From contig JAOTON010002121.1 of the NCBI GenBank assembly GCA_034440635.1, forward strand, positions 1 through 64,000: 64,000 nt of DNA. The letters are read 5' to 3'. The DNA is from Lepas anatifera. Its lineage: Eukaryota; Arthropoda; Thecostraca; Lepadidae. This document shows, piece after piece, positions 1 through 11,759 of the stretch (its first letter is position 1; each line of letters starts with the position of its first letter). Position numbers and translations under genes: made by a program. The notes below the pieces were generated by a model. The model was not told the DNA's origin, did no database searches, and was given only the letters and a program-made list of their open reading frames with translations.

Positions 1-653
1 TATCAATTTTGATTGGGAGGTGATCGCTCATGCCTGGGTTGTCTTCGACATCCCAGGTAAACAGTGACGCTATTCTAGGCGTGCAGCACGAAATATCAAT
101 GGCTGAGTCTAAATGTCCGCTTTGCGTTGCTTGGCGGGTTGGTGCGCCGTTATTTAGGATAACTAAATTTTGAGAGCCTATTGCGTCATATATAATTTCA
201 CCTCTACGGTTTGGTGTGGCGCTGCCCCAGGATGGGTGGTGACCATTCAAGTCTCCAAGTAATAACAAAGGCCCGTTTATTTGATTAAATAGTTGTGCGA
301 GGTCCTGATCCGTTGGATCAGGTCGCAAGGGGATATGTATATTGAAACAACCGTCAATTGGACGTGTTGTATTTTCAGGCTAATAGCTGCACAGTCCAGT
401 GATGTTACCAAAGGCACGTGACTGTGTGGGATGCTATTTTCTATTAGGATGGCTGTGCCTCCCTTACGGACAGCAGCGTTTACGTTATGGCGATACCAAG
501 AGTAACCCGAAATTTTGTATTTATCGTTATCTTTATCAGTAAAGTGGGTCTCTTGTAATGCTGCTAGTGCCGGTTTTTCTCAGCAAATATTGATGAAAAA
601 AGCGGGAATTTCCCGATAAGGCCATTTGTGTTCCATTGCAGAATTGAACCCAT
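1..653 (-). pseudogene. Jockey-clade LINE ORF2, endonuclease domain, broken and cut by window edge
   Basis: Reading the minus strand from an ATG at 653, the conceptual product carries the apurinic endonuclease (APE) motifs of a Jockey-type non-LTR retrotransposon: an N-terminal QWNTNGL block, then LQETHFTD (catalytic Glu region), then GDLNGHHPSWGS (catalytic Asp/Asn region) and near the window edge GMSDHLPI (the SDH motif). The domain nicks target DNA to prime reverse transcription. The frame is broken at least twice (near 575-590 and near 320), so it is a relic. The start lies 8 bases after the ORF1 stop, the normal arrangement for such bicistronic elements. The reverse transcriptase would lie to the left, outside the window. 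GHHP favours Jockey over CR1 or L1; the clade is inferred from motifs. Confidence 0.85.
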
Positions 654-661
654 GGTGGTTT

Positions 662-2041
662 TTAACGTTTGTGCTTAGGGGATCTACGCTTGCGAAGGTT
701 ATAGGAGCACCTGCTGCTGCTGCTATCGCTGGCAGGAGAAACGGGGGTAGAGTGCCTAGAAAAGCTAATTTTCCTTGCTACGGGTGAGCTGCCGGGGCTG
801 GAGGTGCCGGGGCTGGGGGTTTCCAGGAGGGGAGCTCTAGAAGTGTTTACAACAGTTTTTGCAGAGCTCGTCTCTGATGCACTGCTGGCGTCAGAGTCGG
901 TCTCTGTCCCGGACAGCTCGTGGTCAGACTGACTTTTGTCGTCTAACGTTTCAAGTTCACTTGAGAACTGAAACTGCATAAAATGACCTATGAGGTCGGT
1001 TTGGGATCCGCAAGTGCGGGTGGTCGGTGCTATTTTGAAAGAAGCGTCGCTTCTTTCCAAGGAGAGAGGAGCAGTTTCAGTTTGGGTTGAAATATTTACT
1101 TTTTGGACTTTGGTTTGAGTGGCAGCCGTTTTACCCTGAGGGGGTGGGCTGCCACTCGTTAGAGGCCTTCTCGGCGCCTACCTTTGGCGGCCCCTGGGAA
1201 GGGGGAGCACCGGTGAATTTAGAGTGCTTGGGGGCAGGTAGCGAAGGAAAATCAGTCTTGTCAGGCACTCGTGCAGAGTGGCTTTGCCACCCTGCTGCGG
1301 GTGTCCAGGTTTTCCTGGTGATTTTAGGTGCCTGAGGGGCGGGAGGATTTTCGGTCGGAAGACCTGGCGGAGAACTAGTGCGGGTCGGGGAGGTCCTCCC
1401 AGCCCGCAACGGGCGTCCACCTGCGCCAAAAAAGTGATTGCGCCACGTGGTGGGGGGAGGGGGACGGACGGCCTGATGGGCGCCAAGTAAAGTGGCTCCA
1501 TTAGAGGGCGGATGTGGCGGCTTGTGTTTTGGGTGGCTGAGGCTGCTCCAAAGTGGGATGTTCCTGGCCGGCTGTGCTGGGGGCTGCTGTGGTGGCCTTG
1601 CTACCACAGCTTTTTGGGACTGTGCGGCTCTTTTCTTTTTGCAGCACTTGTTTGCGGGCCAGGTCAAACGGGATCTTTTTTTCCTCAGCCAGAACATTAA
1701 CCTCTTTTTCTCGGAGCCAGGTCGGGCACTTGGGATTATCAGCCCCATGAGCGCCGCCACAGGCAGCACACTTGAGGCTTTTAGATGTGCACTCTTTAGT
1801 GCGGTGCTTAGCACTGCACTTGCCGCATCGTGGGGTGGGGTTTTTACAATTTGTTTCTACGTACCCGTACCGTTGACAAATTTGGCAGCGAATAGGGAGG
1901 GGTAGTACGGCCTAACTGGGTAGACGCAGTTAGTCTACTTGCAATGATGTTTCCTTGTTTTGCTTTATCACGAAAAGTCTCAGAAGGAAAAAAACTTGAA
2001 TACAAGTGGTGCATGTTTAAACCCTTTTCAACCACAATCAC
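662..2041 (-). pseudogene. Jockey-clade LINE ORF1 (zinc-knuckle nucleic-acid-binding protein), frameshifted
   Basis: This is the 5' ORF of the same minus-strand element. One frame open from about 1936 to 1501 reads VYPVRPYYPSLFRCQIC and then three successive knuckle-like clusters: C-x2-C-x9-C with Tyr where His is expected, C-x2-C-x3-H-x4-C, and C-x2-C-x3-H-x6-C. A CPTWLREKEV-like segment follows, the usual continuation in Jockey ORF1 proteins, which coat the element RNA. The last 132 codons (1060 to 662) are open in another frame and are rich in Ser, Thr and Pro with a basic tail ending in SPKHKR. At least two frameshifts separate the N-terminal piece (2041-1844), the knuckles and the tail. 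No intact protein is made from this copy. Confidence 0.8.
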
Positions 2042-2183
2042 GCTAAAATATCATCGTAAACATTGTTGTATAGTCACACATTCCCAAGGGCGTGGATTTC
2101 CTAAATGATTTTTGGGGTGCCTAATTATGAGACTATCCATAACAAGTATACTGTTTTTCATACCACCATGTTCTTGCCTTATA

Positions 2184-2534
2184 CCAGTGTGCAAAGTATG
2201 GCATTTTCGTCGAGATCTTGTCGGTGCGAGTGCCCTTGGAGGCAGGACCGACTGGTGCAAATTTTAACAACCTGGTGCGAACTTGCGAGGTTAGTGACAC
2301 TTAAGCCAAACAAATAATGGCTGAATGGCTATTAAGACACAGGATGGGGCATTATAAAAATTCCTTAACTAACTGACTAATGATTGAGGTAGCATTGCAT
2401 TGTAGGGGTAGGAATGGGTGCATTTTTTCCCCTGGTGTGTGCCAGATTGGTGCGAATTTTTGGAAGCTGGTGGTGCGAGAATTTTAGATGGCTGGTGCGA
2501 CTCGTCTGGCATGCTGCCGTACTTTGCAGACTGG
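2184..2534 (+). mobile_element. hAT-like MITE, family M1, copy 1
   Basis: A 351-bp non-coding element with terminal inverted repeats (CCAGTGTGCAAAGTATGGCA at the left, the complement of CCAGTCTGCAAAGTACGGCA at the right). It is flanked by a perfect 8-bp duplication GCCTTATA (2176-2183 and 2535-2542), the signature of hAT transposase. Two more copies with their own exact 8-bp duplications lie at 33154-33508 and 61238-61603. The short ORFs inside are not conserved. Confidence 0.9.
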
Positions 2535-2542
2535 GCCTTATA

Positions 2543-4370
2543 GCTGGACATATAACTGGGTAACCAAGTAGGCCTTTTATTTATACATTTTAAAGTCCCT
2601 GAAATGAGAAATAGGAAAATTTTAAGGATGCTCTAAGAAGGCACAGAAAATAACTTGAGCTTTCATTTGGGGTGCCACAGCAGTGACAGATCCAAGGGAT
2701 CCCTGAACTCTAGTTCAGGACCCCTTAAGTTTGAAAGGATTAAGGGCAGCCTGAGGAAAAGGGTACCCCAAAACTGATAAAACCAGGTCTGTGAGGCAGA
2801 AAATACCTTGCTACTGCCCCCCACCACTAGAATACAAATGATGGGGCTACAAATGGAGCTTTGAAGTTTAGAAGTTGTGAAAAATGGCATTAAAGGTGCT
2901 GAAAACAGGTTTTGTTGTGCTAGGTTGGCTCACATCATGTTCTGTATGGCCATATGTCTAATCTGTTTCGTATGTTGATAAAATAAATGTCTTGTCTTGT
3001 CTGTATATATTATCATCTCAAGTGACAATAGAAATCAAATATTAAAAAACTTTTTTATTGTTTCACTAGGTATCTATTAATTGATTTTGTATATGACTAG
3101 TGTTTTATTTACACAGATGCTCCAAGACATGTGAATGATCATAATAAACATATTAAGCTTCAATATTTGAAGCAGGGTATAAAGTATGATTTCCTGTTTC
3201 TGCTTCAAAGATAAATGTCCTCTAAAATTTTAAGAACAGAAATAAGCCAGGTAGAAAGAACAAAAGTTTGTTTCATGGCCTAAAATATTGTTCTGGAAAA
3301 TGGTCTCATGCATTCCCATAATTGAGAATGGGTGTTCCCATCTATGGGTCAAGCATTCCCATTTATGGCACTGTTATCATTTTTAAGTCACACTAACCAC
3401 AGTTTTCTCCCACTGATTGATAATGATAGCCATTCTTTTGGGTGAAGTGTGCCCTTTTGGTTGACAACATGCAATCTCAGAGGGCTGCCCCTTACTAAAA
3501 TCCTAGATCCATCTCTGTGCATTGGTACCCCATAAGGGATATAAACAGCACAAATATGTGATAAACCATTTCCGATTTGCCAGAAGACTCCACTGCAAGG
3601 ACAATGGTCCAATCCAAGTTTGCCAAACATAGAATAAGCTGTGTCTTTTGCACAGATGGATGCACACTGGGTGATCAGGGTGTGTGTGTATGTTTTTTAA
3701 CTGACTGATTATATGCATCCAAGTTTCTGATAATATCTTGTATTTTTTTGTCACAAGAAAGTTGAATCGTTTTGTTTTTCTCTAGTATGGATGAAATATG
3801 GAAGCACTGCCACAGAGGTACAGCAGAAATATCACAGAGAGATTGTGTCCACCACAAAAAGAACAGGTTGCTGAAATGCAAACTGTTCTTCTCAGTACCC
3901 AATCCTGGTCCAAATAGGTCATCAGCAACTATTCTGGAAACTTTTTCAGTCCTGATTATTAATGCTAAAATGCATCAATTAAGAGCTTTGGAAATAGTTA
4001 TCATGGGAATGATGTCAGGAAAGAAAACAAGGTTATTCCCCAAGAGACAGCATTGCTATTGCTTTGAGTAGAACCATGTTCAACAATGGAGCGAAAATTG
4101 GGCCTCATCTTAGCAATGGTTGATATTTTCCACTGCACTTCTGAGGAAATGTTGCCAATGAATAATGTTTGAATTATTTATTTGAAATGTTACAGGAATT
4201 TATCTGATTTCTGGCGCCTCAAGGTGAAGAATCACAAGTATTTCACGACGCATGTATGTACATGAAAACATTTTTCTCTAGTTAAATCAAACATCGGAAC
4301 TGTTTCTGAGGCTCTTTTTTAAGGTGCTGCAAACCCTTTTATTTGTCTCTAAAATAAGGCCTAACAATTT
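2543..4370. other. No gene seen; old repeat fragments
   Basis: At 2680-2830 a sequence starting like the CAGTGGCGGATCC MITE terminus (here CAGTGACAGATCC) suggests a decayed MITE. At 2975-3000 AATAAATGTCTTGTCTTGTC resembles the microsatellite tail at the 3' end of a plus-strand LINE. The ORFs at 3388-4071 on both strands show no family motif I recognise. Confidence 0.4.
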
Positions 4371-4374
4371 TTCA

Positions 4375-5271
4375 CATGGATGGACACAAAATAAAGCCAT
4401 TATTGATGAGAGAACAATAATGGTGCATCAATCATGGTTGTATCTTGCTTGGTATAGAAGTGATGGGCGAAAATGTTAATGCCCTGGGGCGCTCCCACGG
4501 AATTTGTACAGGGGAACGGACCCGGGCTGGTGCTGACCGGGGCAGGGGAATTGTGAGCATATTTGGTACCTGACAGCATTAATGACGATGAACCGAAAAT
4601 TTTGGGGAGACCTCCCCCTGGTTGGTCAACAGGAGGATGCGTAGGTACCCCGTCCCACCGCTTTCGGCGCCCATTTAATTGCCCTTGTGTACGGGCAGTG
4701 TATCATCTTTGACCTCGATTGACCTCCAAACAGACTTAGCCTAAGATTAGTGGGCACTATCGATGCGTATTCATGACTGCGTAGTGCGTATAAATGACTG
4801 ATCACTATCCAACATTGGCTTTTAGGTCCGACATATCACGCCCAATGCGAGCGTTCTTCCTTTTATAACTTGAAGCTACGTGATAAAATCCCCAATATTC
4901 AGTGTCCCGTTGCGCCCTAGCCTTTGAACCGATATGAAAATGGATGTTGCCTTAGTGAAAGAGCTGGTCCGGCTCTGTCGAATAGCGTTGAGAAAGTGGT
5001 TCCGGCTATTTTGCGTACGGAGATAAGCAAGGTTTTATAGAGCACTGCATTTGATACATTTTGACGTATATGAATTATTCCCCTCTGGTGACCACAGTAT
5101 TGACCTTCCGCAAAAATTCCGGGAGTAACGCCGACTGCATTTCCGACGACCTTTCGATCGCTTTTTCCGCTTCTATCTTTCTTTGTTTCCGAGATTGAGG
5201 GTGTCATTTTTAACCCCCTCCCACCAGGAGGGGGTCAGGTGATTCATGCTGGTCACCGGGGCTAGGGTTAA
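4375..5271 (+). mobile_element. Decayed TTAA element, family D copy 3, interrupted
   Basis: The stretch before about 4480 and the stretch 4830-5271 align with the right half of the complete family D element at 34083-35285: the phrase around 4440-4480 matches 34830-34880, and the end keeps the pattern of paired G/C blocks finishing in GGGTTAA (TTAA at 5268-5271). A foreign segment at about 4485-4675 interrupts it. Many TGACCT sites are degraded, so this is an old copy. Confidence 0.6.
4485..4675 (+). repeat. Dispersed repeat, copy 1 (ends in CGCTTTCGGCGCCCA)
   Basis: About 190 bp shared with 62053-62216: both have GCTGGTGCTGACC, then GAGCATATTTGGTACCTGA, then AACAGG, and finish in CGCTTTCGGCGCCCA. 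Here it sits inside a decayed TTAA element. Terminal repeats and target duplication were not resolved. Confidence 0.65.
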
Positions 5272-5289
5272 GGGCCAGCATGTATAATT

Positions 5290-7350
5290 TTGTTGCTTTC
5301 AGATCATAACTACTTTAATACTGAATTATAATCACATGAAATCACTTAGGTAATGACTTACTTGATTCTGGCAAGGGTCATCGATATCGAGAAACCCGAT
5401 CTATATTTTATAGGTTTTTTATATCTATATTTTATCGGAACCTTCCCCCTTGCACTCGCCAGTGCTTCCCAATAGCCATATTTATACCACTTTTAAGACC
5501 GATTTTGTAATACATGTAGTATTAGGTTCGGCGACCATCTAAGAAGCTTGGATTTTAGTCGGCGACCACAAGCTCACTTTTTAGACCCGTGTATTTTTAT
5601 TTGATGCTTCTTCCCAACTACCTATTGTTGGTAGTATTTTCTCCTTGGCTCCACCAAGAGAAGAAATTTTTTTCAAATATTTTTCCACGAAGAAAAATAT
5701 TTTGTTAGTGAATAAATTTTTGAGGTATGAACAGTTGTGTCAGGAAAAGAAAGTTATTAGTACTTAATCAAAGTAGTTCAGTTAAATAAGAGATGAAACA
5801 AAGCATATCCACAAAGAAAATTCAGCCGCTCATCCACTTGCCTCCTCAGTAATATATCGATTCCAAAAAAGTTGCGAAGCGTTTTCTTTAGAGCAAATTT
5901 TTCAAGTAGGGACATCATTTATATTAGGAAACAAGGGACAGATAATTTGGTTCCATGTTCTCGCTTCATGAATTGATAAAGCACATTTTCTATACACTGC
6001 AGCAGCAAAAGGAACCTCAAAATGTTGTACCAATCGGGTATTTGTTGGTGTATGAATGGTATCTATATCTTTATATTAAAGGTTTATCTTTGCTGTCTCT
6101 GGTCTGCGTATATGCCTTTATCTTTGCATCCTGTGGGTTGAAAATATAAGTGCGCGTACGTTCGGCAAGTTTGCGTTAGGTCTAACTATGAAGGAACGCC
6201 AAAAATATAGGGCTATGCTAGTGAGAATAGTTCAGTTCAATAATCTAACATTAAAATAACAGATGTATTTTCTGTACCTATAAGTTCCCACTGTTATCTT
6301 CCCCGATATGAGGAATCGACCTATATGAGCAAGTGCTCAATATCAGCAAAAACGTATTTACTGTACCTATGAAATTCCCACATAGGGTAAGTGCGGGTAA
6401 GAGAACGCAGAAGATACAAGTACGCAGCAGTTGTTTTGGTTACTTAGCAGTCACTGAGATGCTGGAAACAATTCCGTAAAAAAGCTGGGCCAGTGCCTTG
6501 GTCGCTAAAACAAATGTAATGTGTTTCTGTTTTGTTTTCTGTTTCTGTAACTTAACTTTCTGAAGGCTTTCACTTTTCTCCTGCACATATAACAGCTAAA
6601 ATTTGTGTGTGGTTGCTCAGCCCGAAGAATTGTTTATGTGTGGTGCATGTTTCAACTCGATTTCTATGAAAGGAACTCATGAGCCCATCAAAAATAAAGT
6701 CACTTGCATGCTCTTACCGGAGTGGGTCAGAAAGAGTACGCAAGAGAGGGGCTGGAGTACGCATTATGCCCCGCTGTGCTTTAGGTGCATAGGCCAGGTT
6801 GTGAAGTTTTTTGTTGCCAAACTAGGCGATTGTAGGATTTTATATCGTTTTAAGTATACAAGAGCTATGTTGCATTGCATGGTCTTCTAAATATTAATTG
6901 CGGACTCTCTACCGAGCGAAAATAATTTATGCTTAAGAGATACAAGCTAAGTAACCAAAGCAGCTGCTACGTACGCTTGTCTCCTGCGTACACTTACACG
7001 CCCTTACCCTATTTCTTAATCAGGAAAACTTGTACACCTCGCTCCTATTATCAACAGTTTTTGGTTACGGCTTGTCGCAAGCAAAACATTTGCTCTAGGA
7101 CTTTGCTCCAGGACTTGTTTAAATGTCTGTCAGAAAATTTATGATAACTTTTTCCTGATGGAGAATGTCCGGCAAGAGTGCGCAGTAGACTTTTGTACAA
7201 GAGCACGATAGCTCAAGAGATAGGAAAATTTATTTCGCTCGGAACAGGGTATGTAGTTCATGTTTAAAAAAATATTGTTATATTGCTCCTGTATGTTTAG
7301 GGCGCTAAAATCCTACAGTCACCTGTTTTGGAGACAAGCGACTTTTCGCA
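5290..7350. other. No gene seen; AT-rich unique-looking sequence
   Basis: No ORF here carries a motif or a repeat partner I can name. A 25-bp block at about 6768-6792 recurs inverted at about 7528-7552. Short stem-forming sequences occur near 5640-5700. Confidence 0.4.
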
Positions 7351-7357
7351 ATCGAGC

Positions 7358-7505
7358 CAGTGGCGGATCCAGAAATTAATTGGGGGGGCTAGGGCCTCGA
7401 GTCTCATCCGCCAGTACCCCGGGCAGTCACTCGCCTATGTATTTACTGTAGGGGCTCGGACATTTGTTGGGGGGGGGCTTGAGCCACCCTAGCCCCCTTG
7501 GATCA
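7358..7505 (+). mobile_element. hAT-like MITE fragment, CAGTGGCGG type
   Basis: The left end reads CAGTGGCGGATCCAG followed by a G-run, the same terminus as the intact copy at 41997-42389. A C-rich, G-rich-complement segment ends near CCCCCTTGGATC, a damaged version of the right terminus. No target duplication is visible, so the right boundary is approximate. Confidence 0.6.
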
Positions 7506-7689
7506 AAGGCACACACTGAGCACAGGCTATGCACCTAAAGCACAGCGGGGCTGCAATCATCATGTATTATCATGTATTTCTCACACTTCCACACAAATGA
7601 GGTGGCTTTTAAAGTGTCGTCGCAATGAGTATAAAGTGATTATAAACTATGGAAGGAGATGGTAAGGATGAGGAAAGGTGAGGATCAAG

Positions 7690-7755
7690 AGGATGGGATT
7701 CTACCTGGAGGGGTCGCTGCAGCCACAGGCGCATGCGCTCACAGCCTCCAGGTAG
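7690..7755. repeat. Imperfect palindrome
   Basis: CTACCTGGAGG at about 7701 is answered by CCTCCAGGTAG at about 7746, with a GC-rich centre containing GCGCATGCGC. It could form a hairpin. It lies in otherwise featureless sequence, and no second copy was seen. Confidence 0.5.
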
Positions 7756-8199
7756 AGTAAGGATAAGGATAAGGATTAGGTACCGGTAAAAAAAACACAC
7801 AATCGCACACACACTTCGAACATTTAAACAAAAATAATATAAAGATGAAAATGTTCGATTCTTCGGCTTCGCTTTCATTTCGTCTTCGATCTGATAAATT
7901 TCGTTGTTTGTGCTCCATCTTGTCTGTGACATCGTTGATCTTGCTTCACTGATGTTCAATTGTTGCATATTTTTTTATTTTCTTTAATCTCCGGTGCTGA
8001 ATGTGCACTCCAGCCTGCTCTGTTGCATACCAACTCACTTCGGCAAGACTACGCACGTGTTTTTATTTTTGTTGGGCTCGTGGCGTATACATTTTTGAGA
8101 AATCATCATGGATTTCAAAAACTTTTGCAAGTCTTTCACACAGCAAAGATAGTGTTATATTGCCTCGAAAAGTCGGAAGATTGCCCAATGGACAACGTC

Positions 8200-9460
8200 C
8201 ATATCAAATTGGAGGGTTCCCGGGCACCGTAAGGAAACGTTGAAGTAAAGTTATGATGCTCTTTTAGGTTTCGTTGTTTTCATTTCAATGAATTTCAATC
8301 GTTTTCTGCTCCTCAACAGGCCTATGGCAAGTTTTACACTGTGCTAGACCCTTTTATTATGCGGGCTATCGGCGCAATTTTAAATTTTGGCACCCGAAAT
8401 GTTTTGAGATTCCACGCCCCTGCCATCAACCATAATTGCTTTTGATAACATGTTAGAGAAGCTGGTCGGTAAATTCTTTGAATAACATGAAATCCTCATC
8501 TTTGAAGGAGTCATGAGTTAGACGTCATCACGCGGAATTTTTGCGCTGACAACCCGGGTTCAAGTCCCAATAAATGTCCTGAGCAAGGTACAATTGGATC
8601 CCCCGAGTCCCTCGCAGCAGAAATAGAAGTTGGGACAAGACACATTTCAACAGTTTTTGACTCATTTAGCCTGAGTGATCGGTCGTGAACATTAAAATAT
8701 ATAAAAGCCAATTGATGCTAAATATATTGTCAACTTCATTGGGGGGCCTACACACCTCAGAAAATTGTCTCCTCTATAAACCTGTTCGCCCATCCACAAC
8801 ACATACGGTATTCAACACAGCCGGCAAAACATGCAATTGTGCTTACCTGTCTTTAAGTCACTATGACAAAGTCGAAGTATAGCAGTCTTCTCGTCGCTGT
8901 TCTCCCTCAACTTCTTCAAATGTATGTGTTGATGCCTTTTTCATCAATCTTTGCAACACAATATGTTTATCGCACAACTGCTTATTTTCCCTCAGCCACC
9001 ACAACCGTTCCACTGACCGCCGAAAATTCAAATGGGGCGGCATATCCGCTGGGGTGGCAAGGATGGCTGTGAACCTCTTACAAGAAACGCAAATAGCCTG
9101 TAAACTTGGCGGTGATTGGTCAGTTTGGACCCTGTTTGTGTCGAAAGACATGGTTGGTCGAGGGACTACCTGGGATGAAGGGATAGCTCGTGTATCAATA
9201 GTTGACCGTTAGCCCGAGGAAGGGTCTCGTGTGTTTGTCTAAGAACCATAGGCGTATGAACGTTCGAAACATGGCGGAAGGTGTATTGTGAAGTCACTTA
9301 TTTCCACCCGACTGGTTGTTGTCTCTTTGGTAATAGTTTAGCATTTAAGGGCCAAGGAGTGCTTGCACCTTCCCCGCCGAGTGACCCTCGTCGCCCTCTG
9401 GTCGGGATGGCGCCCCCCATCATGTGCCCCTCTCCGCCATCCTGTGAAATTGCAAGAAAA
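8200..9460 (+). repeat. Dispersed repeat R1, copy 1, with tRNA-like B box
   Basis: Aligns by eye over more than 1 kb with 58811-60375: shared landmarks are GGGCACC...AAGGAAA, TGCTCCTCAACAGGCC, GGTTCAAGTCCCA, CTTACCTGTCTT and CATAGGCG. GGTTCAAGTCC at 8557-8567 is a perfect Pol III B-box consensus, so part of the unit is probably tRNA-derived. Short ORFs (for example 8863-9072) are not kept in the second copy, so I call it non-coding. Confidence 0.7.
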
Positions 9461-9469
9461 ATTGATATT

Positions 9470-9850
9470 ATTGCTTTATAAGGTTTCAGTTATTTCAGGA
9501 ACATTCCTGCACTCAGAAATAAACTCCATAAAATCAGTCGAGAGATCAGTCGCTTCTGGTTATTGGGTTACTATTTACTAGGGGCTTAGTGTCGCACCAA
9601 TTGCTGAGGTCACGCCGGGAGGAGAAGGCTTTTGCTAGTACAGCGCACCAAATCCTGCCCCTGAATGGGATCAAGAACGTCAACTTGGTAAAGTTACAGA
9701 GATTCACGGGCCGAGCATATCACGCACGCTAATAGACTGAACCACCACGACCGCCAGCTCACCAACTGTAGTTCACACCTCATCGCACTGTGTGACATCT
9801 TGATAATGCCTTTCCCCAAACGTCTAATTCTCCTCCCGGGATGGTAATAC
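9470..9850. other. No feature seen
   Basis: Mixed-composition sequence with no repeat partner or ORF of interest that I can see. Confidence 0.4.
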
Positions 9851-9857
9851 CTAGGAA

Positions 9858-10000
9858 TCTACCGTGGGTGGAAATCCCGGGGGAGTGGGGGGGGAGCGGG
9901 TGTCAGGACCCCCTCTGGATTTCGGGTATACCATAGGCTTTGCATAGGGCTTCTGTTGCCGTGCCAATGTTAATCCAACCAGCACTCCCCGGATCGGGAA
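9858..10000 (-). repeat. Dispersed repeat R2, copy 1
   Basis: On the minus strand it reads GCCCTATGCAAAGCCTATGG, then a C-rich segment and CCCGGGATTTCCACCCA. The same order is found at 26290-26425 and 27740-27840 on the plus strand. It is short and GC-rich at one end, probably a MITE terminus; boundaries are not resolved. Confidence 0.55.
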
Positions 10001-10091
10001 GATATCTCCAGTCATGGAATATACACATTTAAAATATTTGTGTCCTGTGCCTGTCCTTTTATCGCTTTCTTTTCGTTTTGCAAGAAGTATC

Positions 10092-10940
10092 TTAACACGC
10101 GCATTGACGGGGGTCTGAGCCACCTTCGCATTGTCGGGGGGCGGGTACCCGCCCCCTAAGATCTCGAAAACCACGTTAGGTAGCGAAAAACGGTAAACGG
10201 TGGTGGTTAGCCCATCCACTTTTCCATCGAAAATATTTGAACCTTTTTTGTCAGGTCATATTTAAGGTCACGAGAGATCAAAACATGCCGTCATAGGGAT
10301 AACATGTAAATTAAGGTTTTCGGTCATTACATCTGAACAAGTAAAGATAGAGCAAAACGACTTAAACTACATGAATCCTCGCAGCAAGCCGAATCGAATG
10401 ATATATAATTTGATCTTGCTAGGTCAAATTAAGGATTTGACCTGACCTGAGGTCAGGTCAAGGTCAAATTATATAAAATGCATATCATTAGAACTGCAAA
10501 GACAAGGTAAGTCTAATGCAGCTAAGATAAAGGCTCCATCACCACCCGTTACCGAGTTATTCGGTAAAAACCATTTTTCCAATGTATTTCCAAGGGAGAG
10601 GTCATGCCTCGTACCTGACCTTAGGTAATCGATATAAAATATACTAGAACATATTTTAGAGAACTCGGTGGGCCCATTATGTGATATGAGTTTCAATCAG
10701 ATATGTTCACCCTGCTCAGACTTATGCTATCTTAAACTTTTTTTGAGGCCAGGTCACTTGACCTGTACTGGTGACCTGACCTGAGATGACCTAACCTTGA
10801 TATTTTCACAGAAGTTGTAAAAATGATGAGGAAAAGGTATGCCAAGTACGGTGGCGCTACGCGCCGCCATTTCTCTGTTTTCTCCGAACAACCCGAGGGG
10901 AAGGGCGGGTAGCCGCCGCCCCCGTGAATGCGCGTATTAA
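10092..10940 (+). mobile_element. TTAA-bounded element, family A copy 1
   Basis: An 849-bp element with TTAA at both edges, inverted ends (left ACACGCGCATTGACGG, right the complement of ACGCGCATTCACGG) and the family palindrome GGGCGGGTACCCGCCC near the left end, decayed near the right. The interior is full of AGGTCA/TGACCT sites. Near the right end a GC hairpin (GGCGCTACGCGCC, about 10852-10864) is followed by a short pyrimidine/T stretch. It has no transposase ORF. TTAA duplication and the end composition suggest mobilisation by a piggyBac-type transposase (inference). It is close in sequence to 47762-48612. Confidence 0.85.
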
Positions 10941-11136
10941 ATCAGCCAAACGCTAGAGTAGAAAACATTCTAAATTGTACTTTTCTCCCTTGAATGAGCT
11001 CAATATTACTCTAAGCTAAAACGTTATGGGAAGAGTTTCTTAATCGGTTTAATGGTCTATCAACCCATTCTCGCGTTTTTCGCTACCCCGTTCAGGAGCG
11101 GAATTCGAGAGGGGGAGGGGGGTGGCAACACTAGCC
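10941..11136 (-). mobile_element. Family C TTAA-element fragment (left end)
   Basis: On the minus strand it matches the left part of 19680-19860: shared landmarks are GAACGGGGTAGCGAAAA, GGGTTGATAGACCATT and GAGTAATATTGAG. It is truncated exactly where the family A copy 1 TTAA begins, suggesting that A inserted beside or into it. The other half was not found on the far side. Confidence 0.6.
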
Positions 11137-11558
11137 CAGTTTGTTAAGATTGGTTCTGATTTCGCTTTGCTTTTCAGCCTTAGTAATGGACTGCACTCTG
11201 GTTTTTTATTTGTATTGTAATAATTTCATATTGCAACAGATTCGCACTTTGCGTTTTTATTTTGTAAAAATAATGTTCTTCGCAGGAGGTTTCGCAAGAC
11301 GTCTGATGGTTTCACAAATAAAAATCTTTCAGCTTTCAGTTCAACCATATAATTTTTTCGATACAGTTCTAGAATAGGTTATTCAGTACTTCGAAAAAGT
11401 GTAATTTCTCCAATTCCCTGCACAGTAACTGTTGTGCCTCTCCAGCCCTGATGACGTAATGCTGCGAAACAACTTGAACGGGTCTGGGAAAAACTGACTA
11501 AAAATAAACAACTACAAAGCAATCGCACCGATTTGGTTAAGAGCGCCATAGCTGGCAC
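11137..11558. other. Host sequence left of the Tx1/L1 insertion
   Basis: No recognised gene. Just before the LINE there is an open stretch (11455-11571) that continues in frame beyond the element at 18022-18042. This is treated as a weak finding only. Confidence 0.35.
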
Positions 11559-11571
11559 AAACTACATTCTT
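11559..11571 (+). repeat. Target-site duplication, left copy, of the Tx1/L1 element
   Basis: AAACTACATTCTT here is identical to 18009-18021, directly after the poly(A) tail. The first As are ambiguous with the tail, so 11 bp are certain. This fixes both ends of the element. Confidence 0.92.
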
Positions 11572-11759
11572 CAGTCTGGCCTTGACCGCGGCCGGGAGCG
11601 GACCTGCCCGGCGGCGCTGCGGTGACCCAGGAATGGGCCACTGAGCGGTAGTGTTGGCTGGGGTGCGGAGCGATAAGTGGCGGGAGTGAAGGCCAGCGGA
11701 CAAAGATCAGGTGATAATTCGGTTTGTTATTGAGGGTACCAGTGTAACAGTGCCGTGCA

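Noticed and set aside
1131..1814. Long minus-strand ORF (227 codons), Pro/Lys-rich
   Set aside because: It overlaps the zinc-knuckle reading frame of the Jockey ORF1 and lacks its motifs; it is a shadow frame in a frameshifted relic.
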